This document shows, piece by piece, positions 34,608-43,271 of a stretch of DNA of 64,000 nt. The first letter of the stretch is position 1. The number at the start of each line of letters is the position of its first letter. Position numbers and translations under genes: made by a program. The stretch is from Alphaproteobacteria bacterium. Its GTDB lineage: Bacteria; Pseudomonadota; Alphaproteobacteria; UBA6615. The stretch covers positions 186,001 through 250,000 of the forward strand of contig JAJFJA010000015.1 of the NCBI GenBank assembly GCA_021774445.1, read 5' to 3'. Under the pieces are notes generated by a model that was given only the letters and a program-made list of their open reading frames with translations, was not told the DNA's origin and searched no databases.

Positions 34608-35245
34608 GACCGGTCGTCCCCGGATTGGCGGCTTGCTGCCGGGAGCGCTCGTGCCAATAGCCCGGCCAGTATCGGTAGCGGCAGCGATACCGCGAAGCGC
34701 AGCAGCGCGAAGTCGCCGCCGAGCAACGCAATCTCCCAGGTCAAAATGCGGCTGAGCCCCAGCACACCCCAGCTGCTGACGTAGGCGACCAGCGCCCCCC
34801 TGTCGGCGCCCGAGACGCGCAAGGCCGCGGCCATTGAGAACAGGGTCACGGGGCCACCGAGAGTGACCATGCCCGCGGCGGCGGCGGCGATGAGGCCGCG
34901 CAACCCGGACTCGCGTCCGACCCACTTTTGCACGACCGCGGCGGGGATCAGCATGCGAAGGAGGCCGGCGACCAGGGCGGCGGCGGCGAGCCGCGGCAAA
35001 ATTCGCGCGAGCAACTCCACATCCGCGACCAACGCGGCGGCGGTGACATCCGGGCCGCGCAACGCAAAGAGCAGCGCGCCGCTGCCCAGGGCGAGAAAGC
35101 CGAAGAAGAAAAGCGACGGTGCCGTCAGCGCCGCGACCAACATCTCACGAAGGGTTAGCTGCGGCCCCTCGTCGCCGCCACGCGCGCCGGCGGGTGGGCG
35201 CGGTGCCGAGTGATCGTCGTTGTGACCTTCGGCACCGCGTTCCAT
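34604..35245 (-). CDS. Half-size YraQ/DUF318-like permease, first copy
   Basis: A 213-residue membrane protein with a polar N-terminal tail of about 30 residues and five or six helices. GRESGLRGLIAAAAAGMVTLGGPVTLFSMA and VAYVSSWGVLGLSRILTWEIALLGGDF align with the second copy. It begins 9 bp after the stop of the Fe3+-type binding protein and so belongs to that operon, although it has no resemblance to ABC permeases. A role in exporting or co-transporting a product of the pathway is possible. The ribosome-binding site is weak, implying coupling to the upstream gene. Confidence 0.7.
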   Translation of the reverse strand: MERGAEGHNDDHSAPRPPAGARGGDEGPQLTLREMLVAALTAPSLFFFGFLALGSGALLFALRGPDVTAAALVADVELLARILPRLAAAALVAGLLRMLIPAAVVQKWVGRESGLRGLIAAAAAGMVTLGGPVTLFSMAAALRVSGADRGALVAYVSSWGVLGLSRILTWEIALLGGDFALLRFAVSLPLPILAGLLARALPAASRQSGDDRS

Positions 35246-35254
35246 TCGATCGGA

Positions 35255-36343
35255 TTAATTGGCCTTCGCGACAGGAATTCCCATGAGCTCCTGGAATTCC
35301 CTGTTGTAATCCTCGAACTGTAGGGCGCACTCGCCGCCGCAGACGCTGATATACTTGCCCTGTGAGGCAGCGAATTTGTGCGAACGTGGATTATTTGGGA
35401 AACCGCGATAGGTCTTGCCCAACGCACCCTGGCCGGCCGTCGACGCCCACAAAGTGAACAGTTGCGATGTGGCCGGTGTCTCGGACCATTTCGGGACAAA
35501 GAGGCGCGTGCCGAGTTCAAGAGGGACGGTCTCTGCCATGATGAACTTCAGGGTGGTGACGCCATCACGCTCGATCATGCGATTTGCGGTGTGATAATTC
35601 ACGCCGCACGCAATGGCGAACTCGCCGCCGGCCACTTTTTGCAGCACGTTGCTTTGGCCGCGGGTCAAGACAACGTCGTTGGCAACGAGATCGTTGAGCC
35701 AAGCGATGTGGCGGTCACGCTCCTTGGGGTCGTATTGAAACGCCTGCAATTTGTTGCGGGCATCCGTGATGACCTGACCTTTCCACTGCGGATCCAAGCA
35801 GGCGGACCAAGTATTCGGTTCTTGGCCCTCCGGTACCAAATTTGGGTTATAGGCATTGCCGCGCGTGACCGCGGTAGTCGACAAGAAATAGCCTTCAGGA
35901 TCCATCGAAGCTGGATCGATCTTTGGCCAGTCAGCCGGCAGAGAATCGTTCAAAACCGCATAGTCGAACAGCGGTTTGATGAACGCGCCGGACTCCTTGT
36001 ACTGCTGCTCAAACTCGCTGGCGATATGCATGATATCGTAGGGCGGGTTTTCACCCTGCTGCAGGCTGATGAGGTATTGTCCGAACGGACCGACGCCCGT
36101 CTCACGCGTGTAGGTGACTTCTTTGACGAAATCAAAGTCCGCGATAAAGGCGGCCATGACGCCTGCGGCGTCGCTATCCGGCCAATCCAGCGCGATATCA
36201 AGCTTGCCCTCGGCGGCCGTCATTTCCTGCTGAGCAGCGGCTACGAGATCTTCGAAAGCCGTATCGGCGATGGCAACCGGCGCGCTGACCAGCACGGCGG
36301 CTCCCAACATTAGTGCAAGAGATCGTGTTGTTTTATATGCCAT
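35255..36343 (-). CDS. Fe3+/polyamine-type ABC transporter substrate-binding protein
   Basis: About 362 residues from the ATG at 36343, preceded by GGGGAGAG; a frame extension to 36454 overlaps the ATPase gene and is rejected. Signal peptide TTRSLALMLGAAVLVSAPVAIAD ends near residue 27. The mature protein has the type-2 binding fold (LDIALDWPDSDAAGVMAAF, PPYDIMHIASEFEQQY, NPNLVPEGQEPNTWSACLDPQWKGQV) of the AfuA/PotD-like group, many of which bind organic anions or amines instead of iron. The ATPase gene lies 92 bp upstream; the cognate two-domain permease is probably the gene at 43272-45029. Confidence 0.87.
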   Translation of the reverse strand: MAYKTTRSLALMLGAAVLVSAPVAIADTAFEDLVAAAQQEMTAAEGKLDIALDWPDSDAAGVMAAFIADFDFVKEVTYTRETGVGPFGQYLISLQQGENPPYDIMHIASEFEQQYKESGAFIKPLFDYAVLNDSLPADWPKIDPASMDPEGYFLSTTAVTRGNAYNPNLVPEGQEPNTWSACLDPQWKGQVITDARNKLQAFQYDPKERDRHIAWLNDLVANDVVLTRGQSNVLQKVAGGEFAIACGVNYHTANRMIERDGVTTLKFIMAETVPLELGTRLFVPKWSETPATSQLFTLWASTAGQGALGKTYRGFPNNPRSHKFAASQGKYISVCGGECALQFEDYNREFQELMGIPVAKAN

Positions 36344-36435
36344 GATCTTACTCTCCCCTGTGGTTGCCTTGCTGTTATCTTCGTACCAACTCATCACAAA
36401 CGAACGCCACGTAACGGTCTTTTGCCGTTCTCCAC

Positions 36436-37524
36436 TCACGAGACGATTTGACATCGTTCCGCCGGGATATGGATGTAGATGTCATCCCCGAGACCAAAGT
36501 CGTCATAGGGGTTGAGGTTGACTCGCAATGTATGCTCGCGGATCTGCACTTCGCCGTCGACGAAACTGCCGAGAAATATCGCCCGGGTCACTTTGCCGGC
36601 GTATGTATTCGGCAACGCCTCAGGATGTCGCGAACACATGATGGCTTCGGGTCGGATAGCCACCCAGGTATTTTCGTCGAGCCCGATACCATTGGCGCCG
36701 CGCACCGAAAGCGCGCCCAGCGGTGTCTCGAGGGTGGCTTGCGGCGTGACCTGTGTGACCCGGCCGGGCAAGGTGTTGGCGGCGCCGAGGAAGGTCGCGA
36801 CCCGTTGGTTCTGGGTATGGGTGTAGACCGCATGTGGCTCGCCGATCTCGACCAGCTTACCTTCCATAATAACCCCGATCCGCTCCGACATTGCCAGGGC
36901 CTCGAGCTGATCATGGGTGACAAAGAACGACGTGATGCCGAGCGAGCGGGTGAGTTCCTTGAGTTCGACCCGCATTTCTTCACGCAACTTGGCGTCGAGA
37001 TTACTCAACGGCTCATCGAGTAGCAGCACCTTGGGTTTGCGGACCAAGGCACGAGCCAATGCTACGCGCTGTTGTTGGCCGCCACTTAATTGCGTCGATG
37101 GGCGGTCGTGATAGGCCTCCATTTGCACCAATCGCAGCGCCTCAAGCACAGACTCCCTGATCTGCGCTTTTGACGGCCGCGGACCCTTGCTGCCGTAGAG
37201 CAGTGGGAAGGCCACATTCTGGAAGACGTCCTGATGCGGCCAGATGGCGTAGGATTGGAACACCATGCCGATCGGTCTTTCATCCGGCGGCACCGAGACG
37301 CCGGTCGCGGAAGAGTACACGCACATCCCGTCGATGAAGATCTCGCCCGATTCCGGCCGCTCAAGCCCGGCCACGCAGCGCAGCGCCGTGCTTTTGCCTG
37401 ATCCGCTGGGGCCTAGAAGTGAGAAGAACTCGCCCTCGGAAACCACAAAGGAGACGCCCTGCAGGGCCTGCACCTTGCCCTGTCCGATGGGAAACGTCTT
37501 CTTTAGATTCTCGATCCTCAGCAT
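36436..37524 (-). CDS. ABC transporter ATP-binding protein, PotA/FbpC type
   Basis: A 362-residue ATPase with Walker A GPSGSGKST at about residue 38, Q-loop VFQSYAIWPH, signature LSGGQQQR, Walker [13 protein letters not shown] and switch VTHDQ. The C-terminal TOBE domain (residues 240-360) contains WVAIRPEAIMCS. It starts 6 bp after the ridA stop. It should energise the 585-residue permease with the binding protein next door. No feature suggests inactivity. Confidence 0.92.
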   Translation of the reverse strand: MLRIENLKKTFPIGQGKVQALQGVSFVVSEGEFFSLLGPSGSGKSTALRCVAGLERPESGEIFIDGMCVYSSATGVSVPPDERPIGMVFQSYAIWPHQDVFQNVAFPLLYGSKGPRPSKAQIRESVLEALRLVQMEAYHDRPSTQLSGGQQQRVALARALVRKPKVLLLDEPLSNLDAKLREEMRVELKELTRSLGITSFFVTHDQLEALAMSERIGVIMEGKLVEIGEPHAVYTHTQNQRVATFLGAANTLPGRVTQVTPQATLETPLGALSVRGANGIGLDENTWVAIRPEAIMCSRHPEALPNTYAGKVTRAIFLGSFVDGEVQIREHTLRVNLNPYDDFGLGDDIYIHIPAERCQIVS

Positions 37525-37530
37525 ACGATA

Positions 37531-37911
37531 CTAATCCTGTATGACAGCAATAGCCTCCATCTCAACGAGCATATCCGGATTCTTAAGGCCGACGAATGCC
37601 GATGAGCGGGCCGGTAGAGGCTCGGGGATGAGCTTGCGATACTCCTCGTTAAACGCTGGTGCGTCTTCTGCGTCACGCAGATACACGGTGACTTTCACGA
37701 GGTCGGCAAGCGACGCCCCGGCTTGTTCGAGGATGGCGCTGATATTGCCGATGCACCGTCGTGCTTGATCCCGGATGTCGCCCATCTTGCCGGTCTCCCG
37801 ATTGCGGCCCGCCTGGCCTGAGGTGAAGACCATGTTGCCGATACGGATCGCCTGATTGAACGGCCCGGACGGCGTGGGCGCGCCAGCGGTCCGGATCACC
37901 TGTTTGGTCAT
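37531..37911 (-). CDS. ridA: RidA family deaminase
   Basis: A 126-residue YjgF/YER057c/UK114-family protein. AGAPTPSGPFNQAIRIGNMVFTSGQ and LADLVKVTVYLRDAEDAPAFNEEY are conserved, as is PARSSAFVGL with the Arg that contacts imine substrates. RidA hydrolyses reactive enamines/imines; specialised members deaminate 2-aminomuconate or aminoacrylate in catabolic pathways. An AGGAGG site precedes the ATG. It sits between glcG and the ABC ATPase in a pathway operon, so a dedicated deaminase role is more likely than general detoxification. Confidence 0.88.
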   Translation of the reverse strand: MTKQVIRTAGAPTPSGPFNQAIRIGNMVFTSGQAGRNRETGKMGDIRDQARRCIGNISAILEQAGASLADLVKVTVYLRDAEDAPAFNEEYRKLIPEPLPARSSAFVGLKNPDMLVEMEAIAVIQD

Positions 37912-37923
37912 CCCGACCTCCTG

Positions 37924-38334
37924 CTAGTGCGCTTTTGCATCGAACGCCTCCACCGTCAGTCGGGCAATGCGATCATCCAGATCCGGCGCGCCGCCGCCGA
38001 CACCGATAGCGCCGATACATTGTCCCTGCCGGAATATCGGATAACCACCCTTGTTGAGGGTAACGCCGCCTGGGATAACTTCGTTCAAGCTGAGCGGGAA
38101 CATTGGACGATCTTGCCATTGTTCCATGAGTTGAGCCGTCGGCTTGCGAAACGCGGCGGCTAGGCGCGCCTTGCCGGTTGCCATATACGGGCCGTGCCAT
38201 GCCTCTGCTTTGCCGCGTGCCACCAATACGGGGTGGCCAGCGGCATCGACTATGGCGACGCTCACCTCGACGCTATTTTGGGTACCAATCGACTTGGCCT
38301 CCTGTAGCAACGAAAGGGCTGTGTCGTAGTCCAT
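37924..38334 (-). CDS. GlcG/HbpS family protein
   Basis: About 136 residues from the ATG at 38334; a TTG at 38364 overlaps the upstream stop. VEVSVAIVDAAGHPVLVARGKAEAWH, KARLAAAFRKPT and GGYPIFRQGQCIGAIGVGGGAPDLDDRIA are the family landmarks. GlcG-like proteins occur in glycolate, diol and aromatic pathways and HbpS binds heme, but the biochemical role is poorly known. It lies 12 bp before ridA and follows the amidohydrolase, within the same operon. Confidence 0.85.
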   Translation of the reverse strand: MDYDTALSLLQEAKSIGTQNSVEVSVAIVDAAGHPVLVARGKAEAWHGPYMATGKARLAAAFRKPTAQLMEQWQDRPMFPLSLNEVIPGGVTLNKGGYPIFRQGQCIGAIGVGGGAPDLDDRIARLTVEAFDAKAH

Positions 38335-38360
38335 GATATCCGTTTGCCGGCTGTCGAACC

Positions 38361-39545
38361 TCAACTGAGACGCAGATAGTTCTCCGCATTGGTGCCCAGC
38401 AGCCGTCGCATCGCCGGCTCGCCGAGGTCATCATGCCAGGCCAGAATATTGTCAACCGAATTGGGCCAATCGCATTCCGGATGGGGGAAATCCGATGCGT
38501 ACATCAAGCAGCCGTCGCCGAGAATATCGATCACGGCCCGGGTCATTTTCGGTCCTTCATGGGTCTCGATCGCACAGAATACACGGCCCATCTTGACATA
38601 CTCACTGGGCAAATACTTCAGCGGCCGCACGGCACCCTTGACGTAGTGGACCTGACTGTCGAGGCGCAGTACCCAATAGGGTAGCCAGCCATGTCCAGTC
38701 TCGGAGAAGCCAATTTTGATGTTGGGATAGCGATCTAGAATGCCGCCGGCGATGACATAGGCAAGCAGGCGCTGAGCGCCCCAGGGGTGTGCCGCGGTCC
38801 GGGCGATCGCCGCGTTGCCCCATATGTCGCGATAACCGGGGAAATAGGGCGGCTCGTAGAAGAAGCTGTGATGCATGATCGGCAATGAATAATCGTTCAT
38901 TACCTCCCAGATCGGGTCGAGGCTGGGATCGTCGACCGGCATCCCTTCGGGCAGAACCGGCCACACGCACGATACCCAGGGTTCCTGGCCACGCTTGCGC
39001 AGCTCTGTTACGGCCCAGTCGACGTCGGCCGCCGGGGCGAGCATCAGCCCCTTCAGCCGGTCGAGATGACCGCTGCAGAAGTCACTCATGTACTCATGAT
39101 AAGCAGCATACAGGCCGGTAGCGAGATTGGTGTCGATAGCGGTACTGGCGGGAGCCCAGGTCCCCGGAATCAGCACGTTGACGTCGACGCCCTCGGTATC
39201 CATGTCGGCGACGCGGCCATCGGCATTGTCGTGCTGGGTGCGCTCGGCCGGTTGCGCCTTGGCGATATTCTCAACCCGGCCTTCGAGGGCGCCAGCGGCA
39301 CCTTTGCGGATCTCCTCATCGGTCGCCTTGTCGCCCGCCACGCGGTTGTAGGGGATTGGGCGTACTTTGAGGGTGTGCCAGGGTCCAGTGGGGTGGCCTC
39401 GTCCCGGCGGAGAGTTCATTTCCCGCAGATAGGGGTCGAGGTCGCTCCAACGGTCCCTCAATTCACGATCGGCATAGCGATGCAGGACCTCAAGAGATGG
39501 CGTTACGTGAGTGTCCGTATCGATCACTCGAAATCCACCGCGCAT
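38361..39545 (-). CDS. Amidohydrolase, ACMSD/PF04909-like
   Basis: A 394-residue TIM-barrel metal-dependent hydrolase or decarboxylase from the ATG at 39545 (GGAGA upstream). The first metal-binding motif is DTDTH (Asp9, Asp11, His13), a D-x-H variant seen in decarboxylase members. Others are IMHHSFF, GFSETGHGW and YASDFPHPE, which contains the catalytic Asp. The family includes aminocarboxymuconate-semialdehyde decarboxylase and resorcylate decarboxylases. It is the first gene of a leftward operon with GlcG, RidA and an ABC system, and is divergent from a LysR regulator. Together with RidA it recalls aminomuconate-type chemistry. Confidence 0.85.
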   Translation of the reverse strand: MRGGFRVIDTDTHVTPSLEVLHRYADRELRDRWSDLDPYLREMNSPPGRGHPTGPWHTLKVRPIPYNRVAGDKATDEEIRKGAAGALEGRVENIAKAQPAERTQHDNADGRVADMDTEGVDVNVLIPGTWAPASTAIDTNLATGLYAAYHEYMSDFCSGHLDRLKGLMLAPAADVDWAVTELRKRGQEPWVSCVWPVLPEGMPVDDPSLDPIWEVMNDYSLPIMHHSFFYEPPYFPGYRDIWGNAAIARTAAHPWGAQRLLAYVIAGGILDRYPNIKIGFSETGHGWLPYWVLRLDSQVHYVKGAVRPLKYLPSEYVKMGRVFCAIETHEGPKMTRAVIDILGDGCLMYASDFPHPECDWPNSVDNILAWHDDLGEPAMRRLLGTNAENYLRLS

Positions 39546-39634
39546 GATTTTTCTCCATCTCAAAGGCCCACCGAACTAGGACTAATTGTCGCAGGGGGAA
39601 AGCTGGAGATCAAAGAGCGAATTCACATACTTTC

Positions 39635-39649
39635 ATAGGTTTTTCCTAT
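39635..39649. promoter_or_regulatory. LysR box between amidohydrolase and lysR genes
   Basis: ATAGG-TTTTT-CCTAT is a perfect inverted repeat that contains T-N11-A, the core of LysR operators, in the 147-bp divergent intergenic region. A TATACT -10-like element (39647-39652) for the lysR direction overlaps its right arm, consistent with autoregulation and divergent activation. Confidence 0.6.
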
Positions 39650-39692
39650 ACTATGTCGCCGCGACGGGCCTTGGCGGATTAGGCGAAATGTT

Positions 39693-40607
39693 ATGAATGA
39701 ACGGCAATTACGGTATGCTCTGGCGGTTTGGCGCGATCGAAGCTTCAGTAAGGCGGCTCATAGGCTGAACATATCACAGCCGTCCGTCAGTGAGCAGGTA
39801 CGTTTGTTGGAAACCGAGCTCGGCTTCGAACTCTTCGTGCGTACCGGACGCGGGGTAGAGGTCACGTTCAAGGGCCGCACCTACCTGCATCAAGCGGAGC
39901 AGGCCGTGGCCGGCTTGATGGGTCTGGTCGATACGGCCCGCCGTCTGCAGGGTGGTCCGAAAGGGTCCTTCGCCATCGGTTTTGGCACCGCCATAGCCCG
40001 GGAATTGGTGCCGTGGGCAATGCAGGTGCTGGGCCCGGCCTTGCCGGATCTGCAGCTTGAGGTCGTGACGGCGCCGACGCGCCGCATCCAACGCATGGTG
40101 TTCGAGGAGCGACTTGACGTTGGATTGGCGATCGAGGCGGATGCGAGCAGCCTGCCGCCCCATGTTGTCCGGCAGCGGCTGACGGTGGTGACGCTGGCTC
40201 TGTTTTTGGCGCCGGAACACCCGCTGGCGAAGAGCGGTGAGACGGTAACCATAGGTCAGCTCGCCAAGGAACGGCTGATTATGAACGAACCCGATGTCGG
40301 TTATGGGCAATATGTCAGCTCTCTATTCGCCGACCTAGGCGTCCGCCCAACAGTTGCGGCGGTCGCGGATGATGTCGAAACCGCAAAGCTCATGGTGCGG
40401 GCAAATGTGGGTATCGCCATATTGCCGGAAAATTGCGCGCTAAACGAAATCGCGTCCGGTGACCTCATAAGCGTGCCGCTGCTGCCGCGATGCACTGCGC
40501 CAGTGGCCTTGCTGCGCCACGACACCCGTCAGGTCGAGGCTCCCGACACGCCAATGTCACTGTTGCTGGGTAGCTTGGGCGAGGGACGCCAGCCGCTTGC
40601 TCACTGA
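39693..40607 (+). CDS. LysR family transcriptional regulator
   Basis: A 304-residue LTTR. The N-terminal HTH (residues 1-60) contains RSFSKAAHRLNISQPSVSEQVRLLE; the linker helix and a two-lobed effector domain (90-295) follow, with FGTAIARELVPWAMQVL and HPLAKSGETVTI. It is divergent from the amidohydrolase operon and convergent, with 7 bp overlap, with the nitrilase gene. By position it should control the leftward operon 39545-34107; the effector is likely the pathway substrate or an intermediate. Confidence 0.9.
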   Translation: MNERQLRYALAVWRDRSFSKAAHRLNISQPSVSEQVRLLETELGFELFVRTGRGVEVTFKGRTYLHQAEQAVAGLMGLVDTARRLQGGPKGSFAIGFGTAIARELVPWAMQVLGPALPDLQLEVVTAPTRRIQRMVFEERLDVGLAIEADASSLPPHVVRQRLTVVTLALFLAPEHPLAKSGETVTIGQLAKERLIMNEPDVGYGQYVSSLFADLGVRPTVAAVADDVETAKLMVRANVGIAILPENCALNEIASGDLISVPLLPRCTAPVALLRHDTRQVEAPDTPMSLLLGSLGEGRQPLAH

Positions 40608-41659
40608 TAATCACGCGGCGGTTTGTCGATGCCTTTGGCGCGACGCTCGCCAACAATGCGTTGGAATAAGGCACGAGTCTGCTCGATGCTTTCGATGGGA
40701 TTTTCGCGAAATTCGTCATTTGGCCAGCCGACGAAATTCGCATACTCCTGCGCATATAGGGCGGCTCGTATCGTCACCGGGTGGAACGGCCGTGAACGCG
40801 CCCGACGTACCGCGTTGAGGTCGACCGGCCCTTTGATGGTGGCTTCGCCCGGGCCGGCGATCTTGTTCAGCACCGTGCCCTCAAAGTTATGGATGGCGGA
40901 ATCACCATGGGTGCCGTGCAGGCCGCGCGTCGCGCCCTCATACATGCCGATGTTGGCCATTGCGAGATAGCATTTGTTCTCGTAGGCGCGGGCGGTTCGC
41001 AGCGCCTCCCAGTTGCGCACGTCGCCGTGGCTCATGTTGTTGGGTTCCGACGTGAGATGCAGCAATATTTCCGCACCATTCATCATGGTGCAGCGGGCGT
41101 TCTCGGGGAAGCCCAGTTCACCGCAGGTGAGTAGCCCGATGTTACCAATCTCCGTGCGGGCGACCGGAAATAGAGCCTCGCGACCGAATTTGGCAACAAA
41201 GTCGGTGTAGATGTCCGAGGGCGTCGTGTAGGGAAACACCCAGGCGTTGTTGTTGTTCTTCCAATGTTTGATGAGAATCTTGCCGTCCGGGCCGATCAGA
41301 AACGAGGTGTTGAAGAAGCGCCCGGGGAAGTCATCATGTATCTCCAGCATGTTGGCCGCGATGTAAACATTGCGCTGTGCCGCTTTCTCCGCGAGCAAGT
41401 CCGTGTAAGGTCCGGGAATGGTCGTACAGAGCCGGAACCAGTCGGCCAATTCCAGTTTCTGCCAACGTGCGTTAATCGCATATTCCGGCAGCACGACCAG
41501 TCGCACGTCGGAGTTGCCGAACGCGGTGATATAGTCGATGAGGTCGAAAATGCGCGAAAGATTGCGGCGGATATCGGCATCTTTCTGCGGCTCGTCGAGC
41601 GACACCGCGCGGGCGCGCGTCTGCAGGCAGGCGACTTCGTAATGCATAATGTCAGACAT
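40601..41659 (-). CDS. Nitrilase superfamily carbon-nitrogen hydrolase
   Basis: A 352-residue amidase/nitrilase-fold enzyme. The catalytic triad is visible: Glu59 in VVLPEYA, a Lys in IKHWKNN (131-134), and Cys179 in LLTCGELGFPENAR. The length and FPENAR after the Cys resemble aliphatic amidases and carbamoyl-hydrolase-like members. It would hydrolyse an amide (or nitrile) to an acid and ammonia. It is the last of a six-gene leftward operon beginning with the MarR gene, 39 bp after the gamma-glutamyltransferase. Confidence 0.87.
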   Translation of the reverse strand: MSDIMHYEVACLQTRARAVSLDEPQKDADIRRNLSRIFDLIDYITAFGNSDVRLVVLPEYAINARWQKLELADWFRLCTTIPGPYTDLLAEKAAQRNVYIAANMLEIHDDFPGRFFNTSFLIGPDGKILIKHWKNNNNAWVFPYTTPSDIYTDFVAKFGREALFPVARTEIGNIGLLTCGELGFPENARCTMMNGAEILLHLTSEPNNMSHGDVRNWEALRTARAYENKCYLAMANIGMYEGATRGLHGTHGDSAIHNFEGTVLNKIAGPGEATIKGPVDLNAVRRARSRPFHPVTIRAALYAQEYANFVGWPNDEFRENPIESIEQTRALFQRIVGERRAKGIDKPPRDYQ

Positions 41660-41698
41660 ACCGACTCTCCACGGCGTTGAAGTCTCTCCGAAGTAACA

Positions 41699-43270
41699 TT
41701 AGTAGGCGGCCGCGGAGGCCGCACGACGGCCATCGGCCAAACCGATGAACGTGCCGCTCTCTGCCATGACCGCCTTGATGGAACCGAAGGATTGCCACCC
41801 GGTCGGTTTGACCTGAAGTCCCGGTTCATCTGCGGCCAACGCCGTTCGTACCCGCTCGCTCATTGCGGCCTCGACGATCGGCCGGCCGTCGAAATCTACC
41901 GACCAGCGCGGCGCGGCGATTGCCGTCGCCAGATCCTCGCCGCAGGCGAGGGATCGAGCGAGCACCTGCGCCAGGGTGCTGGTCTGGCCGATGGCACCGG
42001 GCGTTCCGATGCATAACAATGGCTGACCGTCGGCCAGAACCATGCAAGGCGAAAGGGTATGGGCCGGCCGCCGACCCGGGGCGACGCAATTCGAACTCGC
42101 CGGATCAACGACGAAGCCTCGCATGCGGTTGTTTAGCACGATCCCCGTGCCGTCGGCGACAATTCCCGCCCCGAAGGGTGCCGAGATACTCTGAAGTAGG
42201 CAGACCGCATTGCCGGCACCGTCCATCGCCGCAACCCCGGTGGTACCGCCGTCGACAACCTCATCCGCGGCAGAGTCGGCGGCGGAGAAATGCGGGCGAC
42301 CGGTGGTGATCTGCTGTAACAGTGCCCGCGCACTGTCTGCCGTGCTTTCGGGATCAGCAATCAAACCGGCAGTCTCTCGATAAGCGAGGCGACGGGCCGC
42401 CAGTCCGCGGCGGACGAAGGCCACCGAGGCTGGATCGATCCGGGCGATGCCGGCGGCCCCGAGTTCGACGAGTTGCAGCAGTAGCGTGAGGCCATAGGAG
42501 TTCGGCGGCATCACCACCACGTCATGGCTGTGGAACGGTGCTGTCAGTGGTTCTTGCCACAGCGACAGATGAGTTGCGAGGTCCGCTTTCGTGAGCAGGC
42601 CGCCGGGCGTTTGGCATGCCGCATGAAGGCGGTTCGCGATCGCACCTTGATAAAAAACGTCTGGCCCTTCATCGGCGATCGCTTGCAGGCTGTCGGCGAG
42701 GTCCGCTTGAACTAGCGCGTCGCCCGCCGCCGGCGGCGAACCGCCGGGCAGGAAAATTTCCGACGCGGCCCCATCGCGGGACAGCAAATCGGCCTTCATA
42801 GCGATATTGCGCGCGAGGACGGGATGCACAGGGATGCCTCGTCGGGCGTGTGCGATCGCCGGTTGCAACAGCGTCGCCAAATCCCGCGTGCCGCAGCGTG
42901 CCTGCGCGGCGGCCAAGCCGGCGACGAAACCCGGCACGGTGACGGTGCTAATGCCATCGCGCGGCACGCCGTCGGGAAAGGTCGCCAGTCCGGCCGCCTC
43001 GGGGGCCCGACCGGTGCCGTTGAGCCCGAGGACGCGGCCTTCGCGTTGGTCGAAGATCAGCATCGTGACATCGCCGCCGAGGCTGGTCGCATAAGGACAG
43101 GTCACCACCAGCACGGCCGCAGCGGCAAGGGCGGCGTCAACCGCGCTGCCGCCATCGCGCAACATTTCGACGGCCGCGGTTGTGGCCAGCGGATGTCCCG
43201 ATGCCACGACCCCATTGGGCCCGCTGGCACGACCGATTGGATTGGTGGCCGGCTGCGTCTGGGGGGACAT
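41699..43270 (-). CDS. Gamma-glutamyltransferase family protein
   Basis: A 523-residue Ntn-hydrolase proenzyme from the ATG at 43270, which lies one base after the stop of the ABC permease; a longer frame to 43423 runs antiparallel in phase over that gene and is rejected. The autoprocessing site is at Thr343 in DGGTTGVAAMDGAGNAV, the start of the small subunit. The residue after the Thr pair is Gly rather than the common His. PNSYGLTLLLQL and GTPGAIGQTSTLAQVL are conserved. No signal peptide is seen, so unlike classical GGT it is probably cytoplasmic and acts on a gamma-glutamyl or similar amide intermediate. Confidence 0.87.
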   Translation of the reverse strand: MSPQTQPATNPIGRASGPNGVVASGHPLATTAAVEMLRDGGSAVDAALAAAAVLVVTCPYATSLGGDVTMLIFDQREGRVLGLNGTGRAPEAAGLATFPDGVPRDGISTVTVPGFVAGLAAAQARCGTRDLATLLQPAIAHARRGIPVHPVLARNIAMKADLLSRDGAASEIFLPGGSPPAAGDALVQADLADSLQAIADEGPDVFYQGAIANRLHAACQTPGGLLTKADLATHLSLWQEPLTAPFHSHDVVVMPPNSYGLTLLLQLVELGAAGIARIDPASVAFVRRGLAARRLAYRETAGLIADPESTADSARALLQQITTGRPHFSAADSAADEVVDGGTTGVAAMDGAGNAVCLLQSISAPFGAGIVADGTGIVLNNRMRGFVVDPASSNCVAPGRRPAHTLSPCMVLADGQPLLCIGTPGAIGQTSTLAQVLARSLACGEDLATAIAAPRWSVDFDGRPIVEAAMSERVRTALAADEPGLQVKPTGWQSFGSIKAVMAESGTFIGLADGRRAASAAAY

Positions 43271-43271
43271 G

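Noticed and set aside
34107..34925. A long 272-residue frame for the second half-permease
   Set aside because: Its first 106 residues are an Arg/Gly-rich shadow of the upstream permease gene; the ATG at 34607 overlaps that gene's stop by 4 bp and starts the membrane protein properly.
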